The notes under the pieces are model-generated. The model was not told where the DNA came from, searched no databases, and saw only the letters and a list, made by a program, of their open reading frames with translations. A DNA stretch of 64,000 bases, taken from Mesorhabditis belari (lineage: Eukaryota > Nematoda > Chromadorea > Rhabditida > Rhabditidae). Shown in pieces: positions 63,961 through 64,000 of this stretch (the stretch's first letter is position 1; every line of letters starts with the position of its first letter). The stretch lies in contig CAUEEP010000875.1 in assembly GCA_958450365.1 (NCBI GenBank), positions 372,001 to 436,000 on the forward strand, given 5' to 3'. The position numbers and the translations under genes are program-made.

Positions 63961-64000
63961 CATATTATTATTTATTTTGTAACCAATCAATCCGTTTGTG

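Noticed and set aside
63692..63990. Phe/Cys-rich membrane protein and Lys/Gln-rich protein
   Set aside because: T-rich minisatellite read in both directions.

Overview
This window is nuclear DNA from a nematode, most likely a rhabditid. Introns are short and end in TTTCAG or TTTTAG, genes are tightly packed, and the intact genes match animal families: chitin synthase, EIPR1, TMEM161 and mitochondrial dimethylglycine/sarcosine dehydrogenase. There is no bacterial or plasmid signal. I rebuilt the gene models by hand from splice sites and reading phase. The species cannot be named from sequence alone.

Layout. Positions 1-16000 hold essentially no host genes. They are a mosaic of decayed mariner, Tc1-like and pogo-like transposons, small palindromic elements (MITEs), and mini- and microsatellites. 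A good tRNA-Ser(GCT) lies at 16209-16290 (-). A long minus-strand gene at 19079-29777 (28 exons, about 860 aa, all phases consistent) encodes a mitochondrial FAD-dependent dimethylglycine/sarcosine dehydrogenase-family enzyme. Its introns carry palindromic elements and a short Helitron. Positions 29800-35400 are repeats again, including three tandem tRNA-like units.

Positions 36100-46740 (+) hold a TMEM161 homologue. Its first recognisable exon occurs three times in +/-/+ orientation, with palindromic elements at the junctions. Its 3' region overlaps a tandem array that mixes an exon-like segment with tRNA-like repeats. Positions 47231-51811 (+) hold an EIPR1/TSSC1 WD40 gene of 10 phase-consistent exons (352 aa), with three tRNA-like repeats in its first intron. 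A chitin synthase gene (-) meets it tail to tail at 52143-57336. Two small minus-strand genes follow: an unrecognised protein (57584-58995) and a 229-aa two-pass membrane protein with a PP1-binding-type motif (59662-61712). A probable terminal exon of a further gene is at 63003-63092 (-).

The host genes do not form an obvious single pathway. They link to mitochondrial one-carbon/choline catabolism, endosomal trafficking, cuticle/eggshell/pharynx chitin synthesis, and possibly PP1 regulation. The last three minus-strand genes are co-oriented and closely spaced, which could reflect a nematode operon. The most unusual structures are the +/-/+ exon triplication, the density of near-perfect hairpins in and between genes, and the several tRNA-derived repeat families.
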